The notes: generated from the sequence alone by a model not told the origin. DNA of 64,000 nucleotides from SG8-40 sp963792855 (GCA_963792855.1 CAWBXZ010000001.1:310001-374000), one strand, 5' to 3'; positions 15,637 through 25,080 are shown, counted from the stretch's first letter. A program made the numbers and translations.

Positions 15637-16662
15637 ATGGCGGGGCAAACTGGCGGGGACAATCTACCGGGTTCGCAACTGATCGGGGCGTTGCAGCAGG
15701 CGGGGTTAATCGGCAAGGCAGCCGACGCCGTCTTCGAAGCCTTGCAGGGCGGCGTGTCATCCGATATCTGGAAAGTGTCGACTCCGTCGCGCACTTTCTG
15801 TGTCAAGCGCGCATTGCCAAAACTCAAGGTCGCCGCCGACTGGCAGGCACCGGTCGATCGCAACCGTTTCGAGGTTGCCTGGTACCGGATTGCGCACGGC
15901 ATCGTCCCTGAAGCCGTTCCGGAGATTCTGTACCACGACGAATCACAGATGCTTTGCGCGATGGCGTATCTCGATCCGCAGGCGCATCGCCTCTGGAAAT
16001 CGGAATTGCGCGATGGCCGGGCTGACGTGGCCGATGCCGCCGCTGTGGGTGTTCGCCTGGGCCGGATTCACGCGGCAACAGCCAACAATCCGGAGGTGGC
16101 GGCGCAGTTTCCGCCGAACGATATATTCCACGCGATCCGTCTCGAACCGTATCTGGAAGCGACCGCTGCCGCGCACCCCGATTTGCACCAGGCTTTGTTT
16201 GCTCTCAGCGAGCGCACCGGGGCGCAACGAATCGCGATGGTGCACGGCGATGTCAGTCCGAAGAATATCCTCCTCGGCCCGAACGGCCCCGTCTTCCTCG
16301 ATGCCGAATGCGCCTGTATGGGTGATCCTGCGTTCGACCTGGCGTTCTGTCTCAATCACCTGTTGTTGAAGTCACTGTGGAACCCCGCAGCGCGGGGGGC
16401 ATTTGGTGCGTGTTTCACGGCGTTGGCCGATGCGTATCTCGGCGAGGTCGACTGGGAACCGGTCCAGTCGCTCGAAGCGCGCGCCGCCAGTCTGCTGCCC
16501 GCACTGTTGCTGGCGCGCGTGGATGGCAAATCCCCGGTTGAATACATCGAAACAGAGACGCAGCGCGCGCATGTGCGTAACTGCGCGCGCCCGTTAATCG
16601 AAGAGCCTCCGGCAACGCTTGCCGAGGTGCTGGACGCATGGAACAAGGAGCTTGAAACGTGA
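15637..16662 (+). CDS. APH-family small-molecule kinase (phosphotransferase)
   Basis: 341 residues. The protein-kinase-like fold shows SSDIWKV and FCVKRALPKLKVAADW (N lobe lysine), a catalytic loop VHGDVSPKNIL (about residue 202) and a metal site FLDAECACMGDPAFDLAF. APH-like kinases phosphorylate hydroxyl groups of small molecules (aminoglycosides, choline, hydroxy acids, sugars). Here the stop codon overlaps the GTG start of an enolase paralogue, so the product is probably a phosphorylated hydroxy acid or related compound passed to that enzyme. Antibiotic resistance is unlikely in this context. Start 15637 (GAGG seven bases before) is preferred over 15589. Confidence 0.75.
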   Translation: MAGQTGGDNLPGSQLIGALQQAGLIGKAADAVFEALQGGVSSDIWKVSTPSRTFCVKRALPKLKVAADWQAPVDRNRFEVAWYRIAHGIVPEAVPEILYHDESQMLCAMAYLDPQAHRLWKSELRDGRADVADAAAVGVRLGRIHAATANNPEVAAQFPPNDIFHAIRLEPYLEATAAAHPDLHQALFALSERTGAQRIAMVHGDVSPKNILLGPNGPVFLDAECACMGDPAFDLAFCLNHLLLKSLWNPAARGAFGACFTALADAYLGEVDWEPVQSLEARAASLLPALLLARVDGKSPVEYIETETQRAHVRNCARPLIEEPPATLAEVLDAWNKELET

Positions 16663-17955
16663 AAACACTGATTCAATCCGTTACCGGCCGACGCCTCTGG
16701 GACTCTCGTGGCCGTCCCACGGTTGAGGCCGAGATCACTTTGCAGGGCGGTGCGCGTGGCAGGGCAATTGCCCCGGCCGGCGCGTCGACCGGCGCAGCCG
16801 AGGCGATCGACCTGCGCGATGGGGGAGAGTCCTTCGGCGGCAACGATGTGCAAACCGCAGTGAATGCCGTCAATGGCGAAATCGCGCAGCTGCTCGCCGG
16901 GCGTGATGCCGTCGATCAGGCCGGGGCAGACGCAGCAATGATTGCGCTCGACGGTACGCCGAACAAGGCGCGTCTGGGTGGCAACGCGCTCGTTGCGACG
17001 TCGATGGCGATTGCGCATGCGGCCGCCGCTGCCAACGAGATGCCGCTATGGCGTTATCTCGGCGGCGAACGTGAGGACTTTCATCTGCCGTTGCCCGAGA
17101 TCCAGATATTCGGCGGCGGCGCGCATGCCGGGCGCCGCGTCGATGTGCAGGACTTCATGGTCATCGCCGTGGGTGCGACTGACTATGCGCAATCGCTCGA
17201 ATGGGTTGCCGAGGTCTACCGGGCGGCTGGTGCGCTCATGGGGGAGGCCGGATTGCTGCAGGGCGTAGCGGACGAGGGCGGTTTCTGGCCAGCGTTTGAC
17301 AGCAACGAAAAAGCACTCGACTTTCTGGTGCGGGCAATTGAACGTGCCGGCTATACCCCGGGGCAGGACATCGGGATTTCCCTGGACATTGCGGCGTCCG
17401 ATTTTGGCAAGAACGGGCGCTACACGCTCGCAAGGGATGGTCGTGCAGTGGATTCCGACGGTCTGTGCGAGATGCTGCTGGGCTGGCTTGCACGCTACCC
17501 GATCGTGTCGATCGAGGATCCGCTCGGAGAGGATGACCCGGATGGGATGACGCGATTTACCCGGGCCGCGGGTACGGGCGTCGAGGTTGTCGCAGATGAC
17601 TTCATATGCACGGGCGCCGCGCGCATCGAGCGTGCCGCAAGTCTCGGCGCATGCAACACGGCGTTGATCAAACCCAATCAGGCCGGCACGCTGAGCGAGG
17701 CGCGTGCCGCGCTCGACGCTGCCCGAATCGCCGGATGGGAAAGCATTGTCTCGGCACGCTCGGGTGAAACCGAAGACGTCACGATCGTGCATCTGGCCGT
17801 TGGCTGGGGCGTGAAGCAACTCAAGGTCGGATCGTTTTCCCGCTCGGAGCGTATGGCGAAATGGAATGAGGGGTCTACGCATTGCCGAGGCACTTGGTCA
17901 GCGCGGCGGCCGGCTAGCGCCGAGAGACTCGTTCCCGTGGGGAAAGCCCGGTTAA
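16659..17955 (+). CDS. enolase paralogue (frameshifted near the 3' end)
   Basis: 431 residues after correction. Enolase landmarks: DSRGRPTVEAE (15-25), GASTG (41-45), GGGAHAG (His156), DEGGF (Glu206), metal ligands Asp243, Glu286 and Asp313, Lys338 (IKPNQAG) and Lys389. Differences from true enolases: Glu168 (yeast numbering) is Asp165 in QDFM, and His373 is Ala366 in SARSGETED. At 17870-17873 a GGGG run shifts the frame after AKWNE; with one G fewer it reads EGLRIAEALGQRGG ... FPWGKPG and stops at 17955, the normal enolase end. The uncorrected frame runs on to a spurious tail. The start is GTG overlapping the kinase stop. Substrate probably not plain 2-phosphoglycerate. Confidence 0.82.
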
Positions 17956-18198
17956 GCATTCGTGACGTTGCCAGGCCTTGCCGTCCAGGCGCAGGATTTT
18001 CCCCGTTCCATTCATTGCGCGTTGCACGAATCGGCATGCACAATGGATCATTCGCCCGGAATGCCGTGATCTCGACGCTCCGATATCACTCGTTATCGTT
18101 TGACGGTGCCGGACAACCGCTCGTGTTGATTGACATCAGCGACCGCGGTTCAGCACCGCTTCACAATGAACTTCTTATACGGAAGAAAAAGGCCTGAA

Positions 18199-19002
18199 AT
18201 GCTCAAGAGACTGGTACGTATTGGGGTGCTGGCCATTACGGCAGCAAGCGTTGGCGTCATCTCCGCTGGCTCCGCGAGCGCTGCAGACGGAGATGATCAG
18301 GACAAGTGGCGGTTTGAAGTCACTCCCTATCTGTTTGCATCGGGCTTGAATGGAACGCTGGGATTGCGGGGCATCGAGGCGGACGTCGATATGAGTTTTG
18401 GCGACATATGGGACCGGCTCGATAAAGCTTTCATGCTGTATGCCAGCGCGCAGAAAGGCGACTGGGTCTTCGCGTTTGACGGAATGTATGTCGAGCTGGG
18501 GGGTGAGCGGGCGTCTTCTTGGCAAGGGCCGCTTGGCAATAGCAATTCCGCGCAGCTGACTGTGGACATGACGCAGGAGATCTATTCACTGGAAGCGGGA
18601 CGAAAAGTGTGGGGCGAAGAACGTCGCCGGCTGGATCTGGTGGGAGTAGCACGCTACACGATGCTCGAATCCAGCCTGAATCTGGCGTTGACTACCGGGT
18701 CACCGTTACTCCCGGACGGATCGCGTTTGGTCAGCGGTGAATTCGACTGGTGGGATGCCGCGATCGGCTTAAGGTATCTCGCGCCGCTTAGTGAAAAATG
18801 GGACCTCGTCGGTTATGCGGATGTCGGAGCCGGCGGATCAGACTTGACCTACCAGTTGCTGGCCGGCGTGAACTGGCAGTTCAGCAGGACTTTTAGCGGC
18901 AAGTTTGGATACCGCTATTTCTACCAGGATTACAGCAAGGATACGTTCGAATGGGACATGGCCATGAGCGGGGTCTTTGCAGGACTGGGGATCAGGTGGT
19001 GA
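18199..19002 (+). CDS. outer-membrane beta-barrel protein
   Basis: 267 residues. The signal peptide MLKRLVRIGVLAITAASVGVISAG ends at ASA-ADGDD. After it come amphipathic strands (WRFEVTPYLFASGLNGTLGLRG, WVFAFDGMYVELGG, YADVGAGGSDLTYQLLAGVNWQF, KFGYRYFYQDY) and a C-terminal aromatic residue (GIRW), as in small porin/OmpW-like barrels. It begins 243 bases after the corrected enolase stop. The ribosome site AAAAAGGCC lies before the ATG. Ligand unknown. Confidence 0.78.
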   Translation: MLKRLVRIGVLAITAASVGVISAGSASAADGDDQDKWRFEVTPYLFASGLNGTLGLRGIEADVDMSFGDIWDRLDKAFMLYASAQKGDWVFAFDGMYVELGGERASSWQGPLGNSNSAQLTVDMTQEIYSLEAGRKVWGEERRRLDLVGVARYTMLESSLNLALTTGSPLLPDGSRLVSGEFDWWDAAIGLRYLAPLSEKWDLVGYADVGAGGSDLTYQLLAGVNWQFSRTFSGKFGYRYFYQDYSKDTFEWDMAMSGVFAGLGIRW

Positions 19003-19271
19003 TATTTCGGTCCGGGGTCCCGGGACGCACGGCCGTGCGCCGGAAGTGAAGTATTGCGGACGCGGTCGGCACGCCTTTCATTCCCGGTTTGCCTGCAAGG
19101 GCGGCAATGCCCGGGTGCGATACGGCAGTCCAGACCGCCATACCCTGTCGACCTGATCGCAACGCCGCGGTTCGTCGTTAGCCGCCGCTTGCGCTTGTCG
19201 GTGTGGGTGCGGCGCAGAAGCAGGCGCCAGCCTTCACGGACGATCTGCGGGCCAAGGAATCAGGTGAGCGG

Positions 19272-20279
19272 ATGAAACCGGTAGTGTGGGGCATTATCAG
19301 TACGGCCAAAATCGGGCGCGAGCGCGTCGTGCCCGGGATGAAGAAAAGCCGTTTGCTTGAAATCCGCGCCATTGCTTCCCGCACGCAGGCTGCGGCGCAA
19401 ACGGCTGCCGATGCGCTCGGCATTCCCAACGCCTACGGGTCATACGAGGCGCTGCTCGAAGATCCCGAAATCGAGGCGGTGTATAACCCGTTACCCAATC
19501 ACCTGCACGTGCCGGTTACGTTGCAGGCGGCGAAAGCGGGCAAGCACGTATTGTGTGAGAAGCCCATTGCGCTGACGGCGAAGGAGGCGCAGTCGCTTCG
19601 CGACGTTGCTGGCCAGGTGCTTGTTGCCGAAGCATTCATGGTGCGGTTTCATCCGCAATGGGTGCGGGCACGCGAACTCGTGTCCGAGGGACGCATCGGC
19701 GCGCTTCGCGCCGTGCAAATGATCTTCGGCTACAACAATGTCGACCCCGCCAATGTTCGCAACAAGGCTGACATCGGCGGTGGCGGACTCTACGACATCG
19801 GTTGCTACGCGGTGGTGGCAGGTCGGTTTTTCTTCGCTGCCGAACCGGTGCGCGGGATCTCGCTCATCGACCGCGACCCGGCATTCGGTACGGACCGCCT
19901 TACCAGTGCGTTGGTCGATTTCGGGGGCGGCCGGCGGCTCGATTTCACGGTGTCGACGCAGATGGCACCGCAGCAGCGTATCCAGTTGTGTGGCACCAGC
20001 GGGCGGATTGAGTTGCCCATTCCGGTGAATCCGCCGCAGGGAGGAGCGACACGCATCCATATCGACGACTGCTCGTCTCTCGAAGGTTCGGGCATCGTGA
20101 CCGAGCGAATTCCTGACAGTGACCACTTCATGCTTCAGGGCGAGGCATTCTCGCGCGCCGTGCGCGGAGAAACGCCATTGGCATTTGGGTTGGAGGACGC
20201 CATTGCCAACATGCGGGTGATCGACGCATTGTTTCGCTCCGAGAAGAGCGGGCGTTGGGAAGCGATCGGGAGCGAATGA
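19272..20279 (+). CDS. Gfo/Idh/MocA-family NAD(P)-dependent oxidoreductase
   Basis: 335 residues. An N-terminal Rossmann domain (VWGIISTAKIGRERVVPGM; YNPLPNHLHVPV; GKHVLCEKPIALT with the family Glu-Lys-Pro) is followed by the alpha/beta substrate domain with GGGLYDIGCYAVVAGRFFF carrying the Asp and a position near the usual catalytic His/Tyr. These enzymes oxidise or reduce sugars, inositols or dihydrodiols. It stands alone, so the substrate is unknown. The start at 19272 is preceded by CAGGTGAGCGG. Confidence 0.87.
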   Translation: MKPVVWGIISTAKIGRERVVPGMKKSRLLEIRAIASRTQAAAQTAADALGIPNAYGSYEALLEDPEIEAVYNPLPNHLHVPVTLQAAKAGKHVLCEKPIALTAKEAQSLRDVAGQVLVAEAFMVRFHPQWVRARELVSEGRIGALRAVQMIFGYNNVDPANVRNKADIGGGGLYDIGCYAVVAGRFFFAAEPVRGISLIDRDPAFGTDRLTSALVDFGGGRRLDFTVSTQMAPQQRIQLCGTSGRIELPIPVNPPQGGATRIHIDDCSSLEGSGIVTERIPDSDHFMLQGEAFSRAVRGETPLAFGLEDAIANMRVIDALFRSEKSGRWEAIGSE

Positions 20280-20495
20280 AGTCACTTTTGGGTCATCGAT
20301 AGTTTTTCCTGTCGCCTCACGTGCGCTGCCGGGTTGCTTGGTGTGGCGCGTGTGATGAGCAGAGCGATGACCGGCTTGGGCTGGCTGGCGGCCGGTGTCG
20401 GCAGGCCGATACAGCATCGGCATGCCGACGGGATCCCACCCGGGCCTGCCCACGCTATAGTTGACGCGAAGGAATGATTTCGGGAGAAAAGATCA

Positions 20496-21575
20496 GTGGC
20501 TTACTTCACCAAACGCTACCATCCGCCGGGGACATCACCGGGAACGCTGACCCCGCATCGGGCGGGTCCGCCGGTGCCACTCACTATTTCACTGATCGAC
20601 TACACGGCAACCGGGTTTCGCGAGAAATCACTGGCCACGTTCGAGGAATGCCGACCTTACCTGGAGAAGGACTCGGTTACATGGATTCATGTCCAGGGGG
20701 ATGCGGTGCCGGATACCATGCGTGAGCTCGGACAACTCTTCGGCTTGCATCCGCTCGCCCTGGAGGACGTCATCAACACCGGGCAGCGGCCCAAAGTGGA
20801 TGAATACGATGCGCAACTGTTCGTCGTCATGGCGCATCCGTTGGTCGATGATGATGGCGAGAATACGAGCGTTCAACAGCTCAGCCTGTTTCTGGGGCGA
20901 AATTTCGTGATCAGTTTTCATCCTGGCGGCAAGGACCCGTTTGATCCGGTGCGCAAGCGTTTACGCGACCAGGCCGGGCGCATGCGTGAGCGCGGCGCGG
21001 ACTATCTTCTCTATGCGTTGATCGATCTGGTAATCGACGACGGATTTCCCGTGCTCGAGTGGCTTGGGGATGAAATCGAGGAACTCGAAGAGGAGATGCT
21101 GGAAACGCCCACCAGCGGCAATTTGCGCCGGCTCCATGAAATCAAGAGAACGTTGATATTGTTGCGCCGGCTGCTGTGGCCGCAGCGCGAAGTGATTAGC
21201 CGCCTGGTACATGGCGACGACGTACATGTCTCGGACGAAACAAAGGTCTATCTCAGGGATTGCCATGATCACACGATACAGATCATGGATTTGCTCGAAT
21301 CCTACCGGGATATGGCGACCGGGTTGCTCGACGTCTACCTCTCCAGTGTCAGTTATCGCTTGAATGAAATCATGCGGGTGCTGACGGTGATCGCTACGAT
21401 ATTCATCCCGTTGACGTTCATTGTCGGCGTCTACGGAATGAATTTCGCAAATGACAAGAGTCCATGGGCGATGCCGGAACTGCACTGGTACTACGGGTAT
21501 CCGCTGGTGTGGTTGTTCATGATCGCGGTCGCCGGCGGCATGTTGCTCTATTTCCGACGGCGAAAATGGTTCTGA
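20496..21575 (+). CDS. corA: magnesium/cobalt transporter CorA
   Basis: 359 residues, GTG start behind GGGAGAAAAG. A large cytoplasmic N-terminal funnel (DSVTWIHVQGD, LEDVINTGQRPKVDEYDAQLFVV) leads to the long helix, and two C-terminal membrane helices hold the pore signature YGMNF (about residue 313) followed by MPELHW. It forms a pentameric inner-membrane channel for Mg2+ (also Co2+, Ni2+). Single gene; no regulatory leader identified in the 216-base gap in front. Confidence 0.95.
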   Translation: MAYFTKRYHPPGTSPGTLTPHRAGPPVPLTISLIDYTATGFREKSLATFEECRPYLEKDSVTWIHVQGDAVPDTMRELGQLFGLHPLALEDVINTGQRPKVDEYDAQLFVVMAHPLVDDDGENTSVQQLSLFLGRNFVISFHPGGKDPFDPVRKRLRDQAGRMRERGADYLLYALIDLVIDDGFPVLEWLGDEIEELEEEMLETPTSGNLRRLHEIKRTLILLRRLLWPQREVISRLVHGDDVHVSDETKVYLRDCHDHTIQIMDLLESYRDMATGLLDVYLSSVSYRLNEIMRVLTVIATIFIPLTFIVGVYGMNFANDKSPWAMPELHWYYGYPLVWLFMIAVAGGMLLYFRRRKWF

Positions 21576-21665
21576 TTCTGCCGCGGCAAACGCCATCCCG
21601 AACCTGGGATCGCGACACGCATCGAATGCACCGCGCACCCGCGTGGACTGGGGTGTCCGGTGGCG

Positions 21666-21875
21666 TCAGGGCGGGTTGCGCTTGCGCAGCGGGCCGCGAT
21701 GAATCCGGGCGCGATCACCATTCCTGCCGCATTGCACCAGGAGCACGAGACGCGATTCGCCGAGGCGCCGAATCAATTTCCCGGTGACCCGGGTGGCGGA
21801 AACCGGCCGCAGCGCGTCAGTGAAGAACGGGTAACAGGCGCACCCTGCGAGAAAAAGTCGCACGAACTTTCGCAT
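21666..21875 (-). CDS. possible small lipoprotein, 69 residues
   Basis: MRKFVRLFLAGCACYPFF has a basic start, a short hydrophobic stretch and a lipobox-like LAGC. The remainder is Arg-rich (KLIRRLGESRLVLLVQCGRNGDRARIHRG), which may just reflect high G+C. It lies 32 bases downstream of the next exported-protein gene on the same strand. No ribosome site is obvious. Weak call. Confidence 0.3.
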   Translation of the reverse strand: MRKFVRLFLAGCACYPFFTDALRPVSATRVTGKLIRRLGESRLVLLVQCGRNGDRARIHRGPLRKRNPP

Positions 21876-21907
21876 TGCTGAACCGCGACCACGCGGGCAG
21901 CGGAACG

Positions 21908-22279
21908 CTAAACCGGATCGAGCCGCCAGGCGGGTGAATTCATGCACTCGTCCACGAATTCGATTTCATGGCGACGAGGTGGTTGCGGTGCATCAAACAC
22001 GCGTGCTGCGGCATCGGTCAGCAGTTTCTCGTCGTGCTCGTTATACACAAACCAGCGCAGTTGCGTCGGAAACGCCTGAATTGCTACGAGATCGTCTGCT
22101 AGCCTGGACATGAAAAAGTCCCGTGAAATGCCGTTATCACGAGACAATGCTGCGTTGCGAATGAACTCGCCGGCTTCCCGGCATTCTTCAAAAGGGTGGG
22201 GTCGTACCGCAGTTTCTTCCGCGGAAACGTTATTGACGAATACTGCTGCGACGCCGGCGATTATCAGAGATGCGCGCAT
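21908..22279 (-). CDS. hypothetical periplasmic protein, 123 residues
   Basis: Signal peptide MRASLIIAGVAAVFVNNVSA-EETAV, then a mature part of about 100 residues with two Cys (FEECREAG; VDECMNSP) that could form a disulfide. KARLRMRAS precedes the start; AGCGAGG lies about 10 bases upstream of the ATG. No known domain recognised. Divergent from a second small exported protein. Confidence 0.6.
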   Translation of the reverse strand: MRASLIIAGVAAVFVNNVSAEETAVRPHPFEECREAGEFIRNAALSRDNGISRDFFMSRLADDLVAIQAFPTQLRWFVYNEHDEKLLTDAAARVFDAPQPPRRHEIEFVDECMNSPAWRLDPV

Positions 22280-22555
22280 CCTTAACCTCGCTTTCTTTTT
22301 GCGATGACCGCAATTAGAAAATACACCGCTTGCCAATTGCATTCGAGAGGAATTTTGTCGTTTGCTACACTTGAGCTTATGTCCAGCTACAAGAAAATTG
22401 GAGCATCAACAATGCCTGCGCAAAATGGGGCGGCCACCCGGTGGCAAATTCGCTGCACTGCGCAAGACCGAAGCCGTGCGTCCCAGTGGCTGTTGACGAG
22501 GACAATGCCTGACGCTGTTCGGAGTGACGTTCTTCACGCGCCTGCCACTATTTTC

Positions 22556-22816
22556 ATGAAATCGATCGAATGTCTCGTGGTGTTGTGGCTGAGCATCGCG
22601 CCCGCCTGGACCTTCGCTGCGCAGGATGCGGCAATAGAAGCACAGGAAGGGGATATCGAACACTGGATCGAGTATTACAAAAAGGAGCGCGGCGGCAGTA
22701 ACGAAACGGTTACTACGGAATCGCCTGCGCCGGCGGCCGAGGCTTCAGGCGCAGGCGAAGGGAAACCGGATGAACGGAGTGACCAGGCTCCGTCAAGCGG
22801 GTCAGACAATCATTGA
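22556..22816 (+). CDS. small exported protein, 86 residues
   Basis: MKSIECLVVLWLSIAPAWTFA-AQDAA is a clear signal peptide. The mature part has an acidic, helix-prone segment (EAQEGDIEHWIEYYKKERGG) and an Ala/Pro/Gly/Ser-rich tail, typical of small periplasmic or surface proteins. No good ribosome site precedes this ATG; an in-frame start at 22508 would add 16 residues. Function unknown. Confidence 0.5.
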   Translation: MKSIECLVVLWLSIAPAWTFAAQDAAIEAQEGDIEHWIEYYKKERGGSNETVTTESPAPAAEASGAGEGKPDERSDQAPSSGSDNH

Positions 22817-23465
22817 ACCGTGTTGGCTGCCCCGGTTGCGCACCCGGCCTGTCTCGTCAGACGCAGTTCACACAAACGGCTCCCGTTACCGTGAAACCCC
22901 TTGAGAGTTTGCGTGCGAGAAAGACTGCATCAGAGAGACGTTTTTAAAAAAGTTTTTCGATCAATGCTACGGCAGCCTCTTAACAATATGAATTAAATGA
23001 GAAAAATAAACTTCACGTTTTGTCAGATTTGATATTTCCCGCAGCCTTGTCTAGATTGCGATCTGCATGACGCGGCTTTGTGTGCCGGTTGAAGGATTTT
23101 CCGGTTCGCAATTCCACAACTTGCATGTCTTCGTAAACTGCCAGTTTGGATAAGCCGCTTCGAAGTTGTCTGTTGCGCCCTGTTGTTCTTGGCTGGTCAG
23201 GCTCGCTATTTACCTCCCTTTTGGCGGCCCCGGTCGGGTCTCCACGCCAGTGGGGCCCCCATGGCAAACGCGCAGGCAGGAGTCGGGTTTCGCAGTTTCA
23301 GTGCGCAACACAGTGCCGCATATGACCAGAATGCGTGCGCGACAAACGCTCCGGCATGGCGCCGGAGCGGGTTGCTCAAGGAAGTGCCCGGCTTGCGAAG
23401 CGGCTTATCTTTTTTCCCGCTGCGTCTGTTGCCGGTAATCCGTTACCGCCCGGGTGCCAGTGTGC
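22817..23465. other. gene-poor stretch with an AT-rich island
   Basis: No supported gene. Bases about 22930-23030 are much richer in A+T than the surroundings (TTTTTAAAAAAGTTTTTCGA, then AATATGAATTAAATGAGAAAAA), which may be a promoter/UP-like or curved region, or a foreign insertion scar. Short ORFs over it show no codon structure. The 3' half is ordinary GC-rich sequence up to the VOC gene. Confidence 0.4.
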
Positions 23466-23858
23466 TCAAGCCGGCCCGGGCTCGGACGCTTCGAAATCGA
23501 GCTCGACCTTGGCGCCGTTCGGATCGAAAAAGAACAATTGCCAGGTGCCTGATCCGGGCAGGTGGCGAAGATCGTATTCGATGTCGCGCGCCTTCAACTT
23601 CTCGAGCGTGTCGAGCAGGCCGGTCGCGCTGAATGCCATGTGATCGATGACGCCGGCGCGCTGCTCGGGCAACGAATCATCGGAAATGATGTGCAGAATG
23701 GCTTCGCTGCGCGCCTGTCTCGAGTACATCCATGCGCCCGGAAACTTGAACGGCGGACGATTGCCCGGCTCCAGATCGAGAAATTCGCGATAGAACTTCA
23801 CTGTTTCGTCCAGTTGATCGGTAAGGATCGTGAAGTGATTCATTGCAGTTGCCGGCAT
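23466..23858 (-). CDS. VOC-superfamily (glyoxalase/dioxygenase-like) protein
   Basis: 130 residues in two beta-alpha-beta-beta-beta modules: MNHFTILTDQLDETVKFYREFLDLEPG and VIDHMAFSATGLLDTLEKLKARDIEYD ... WQLFFFDPNGAKVELDFEA. Metal ligand positions fit: His near the start (NHFT), His in IDHMAF and Glu in VELDF. Likely a lyase, isomerase or dioxygenase acting on a small metabolite. It follows the Old Yellow Enzyme gene by 61 bases and may share its transcript. AGGAG lies upstream of the ATG. Confidence 0.8.
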   Translation of the reverse strand: MPATAMNHFTILTDQLDETVKFYREFLDLEPGNRPPFKFPGAWMYSRQARSEAILHIISDDSLPEQRAGVIDHMAFSATGLLDTLEKLKARDIEYDLRHLPGSGTWQLFFFDPNGAKVELDFEASEPGPA

Positions 23859-23919
23859 GATGCATTCGCTCCTGTTCGTTGACTGTTTCGTTTGGGGTTC
23901 GGCGAGGGCAATATCGTTA

Positions 23920-25080
23920 TCAGGCAGCCGCCTGGTTCCGCTTGTCGCGATCGCGATCCATCGATTGCTGTCGTTTGTCCAGCCACCAGCCATATTGCTC
24001 CGGCCAGGATTCGAAATGTCCCTGGCAGCCCAGTTGTGCTTCGGCATGCAGCGGCCAGTTCGGATCGTTCAGCACCTCGCGGCCGATTGCGATCAGGTCG
24101 GCTTGCTGCGATTGAAGAATTTGCTCCGCTTGCTCCCCATCGAGGATCAGGCCGACGGCCATCGTGCTGATGCCCGTGTCACGCCGAATGCGCTCCGCAA
24201 ACGGCACCTGGAAGCCGGGGCCGCGTTTTACACGAGCTGCGGTTGCCGATCCCATCAGTCCGCCGGACGAGCAGTCAACAACATCCACGCCGCGTTCCTT
24301 CAGTTCGCTGGCAAGCACAACGCTGTCTTCAATGGTCCAGCCGCCATCGATGCTGTCGACGGAGGATATGCGCGTGAAAAGTGGCTTGTCCTCCGGCCAC
24401 ACCGCGCGCAATTTTTCGGCGAGTTCCAGCGTGAAGCGCATGCGTCCGGCAAGGTCACCGCCGTATTCGTCGCTGCGCTTGTTGGTAATCGGAGAGAGAA
24501 ATTCATGCCCCAGGTAGCCGTGCGCGCTGTGAATCTCGATCACTTCGAATCCGGCGCGCAAAGCGCGTCCGGCGGCGAGGCACCAGTTATTCTGCAGGCC
24601 GTGAATTTCTCTGACGGACAGTTCATGCGGCTTCAACCAGCCTTCGTCGAGCGGTATCGCGCTCGGAGCGACCACGTCCCAGACGCTTTCGCCGCGTGCG
24701 CGGTCGGTATCGTCGAGTGGCCCGTTGCCGTGCCATGGACGCTGCATGGATGCCTTGCGCCCTGCGTGCGCCAGTTGAATCGCCGCGACCGCACCCTGTG
24801 ACTTGATGAAAGATACGATGCGTGCAAGTCCCGGCACCTGGTCGTCCGACCAGATGCCAATGTCGCCGTGTGTGATGCGGCCATGCGCTTCGATCGCAGC
24901 GGCTTCGGTGAATACCAGACCGGCGCCGCCCTGCGCCAGTTTCCCCAGGTGCACAAGGTGCCAGTCGTTGACAAGACCGTCCCTCGCCGAGTAGGTGCAC
25001 ATCGGCGAGATGACGATCCGGTTTTTGAGTTTCACGCCGCGCAGCGCGATGGGCGTGAACAGGAGTGGGCGCGTTGCCAT
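23920..25080 (-). CDS. Old Yellow Enzyme family NADH:flavin oxidoreductase (YqjM-like)
   Basis: 386 residues, an FMN-binding TIM barrel. LFTPIALRGVKLKNRIVISPMCTYSA holds the regulatory Cys of the YqjM class; AAIQLAHAGRKAS, EIHSAHGYLGHEFLSPITNKRSDEYGG and VGLILDGEQAEQIL ... AIGREVLNDPNW are FMN/substrate motifs. It reduces activated C=C bonds (enones, maleimides, possibly nitro compounds) with NAD(P)H. RBS AGAGGGG sits before the ATG. It lies 124 bases downstream of nikR on the same strand. Confidence 0.92.
   Translation of the reverse strand: MATRPLLFTPIALRGVKLKNRIVISPMCTYSARDGLVNDWHLVHLGKLAQGGAGLVFTEAAAIEAHGRITHGDIGIWSDDQVPGLARIVSFIKSQGAVAAIQLAHAGRKASMQRPWHGNGPLDDTDRARGESVWDVVAPSAIPLDEGWLKPHELSVREIHGLQNNWCLAAGRALRAGFEVIEIHSAHGYLGHEFLSPITNKRSDEYGGDLAGRMRFTLELAEKLRAVWPEDKPLFTRISSVDSIDGGWTIEDSVVLASELKERGVDVVDCSSGGLMGSATAARVKRGPGFQVPFAERIRRDTGISTMAVGLILDGEQAEQILQSQQADLIAIGREVLNDPNWPLHAEAQLGCQGHFESWPEQYGWWLDKRQQSMDRDRDKRNQAAA

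Noticed and set aside
15637..16662. Aminoglycoside resistance gene.
   Set aside because: Only the general APH fold is shared; coupling to an enolase homologue points to metabolism.
17874..18197. C-terminal 107-residue extension of the enolase-like ORF.
   Set aside because: It is the product of the frameshift at 17870-17873; the other frame gives the normal enolase C-terminus.
23013..23267. 84-residue minus-strand ORF in the gap after the small exported protein.
   Set aside because: No ribosome site, no recognisable composition, and it crosses the edge of the AT-rich island.
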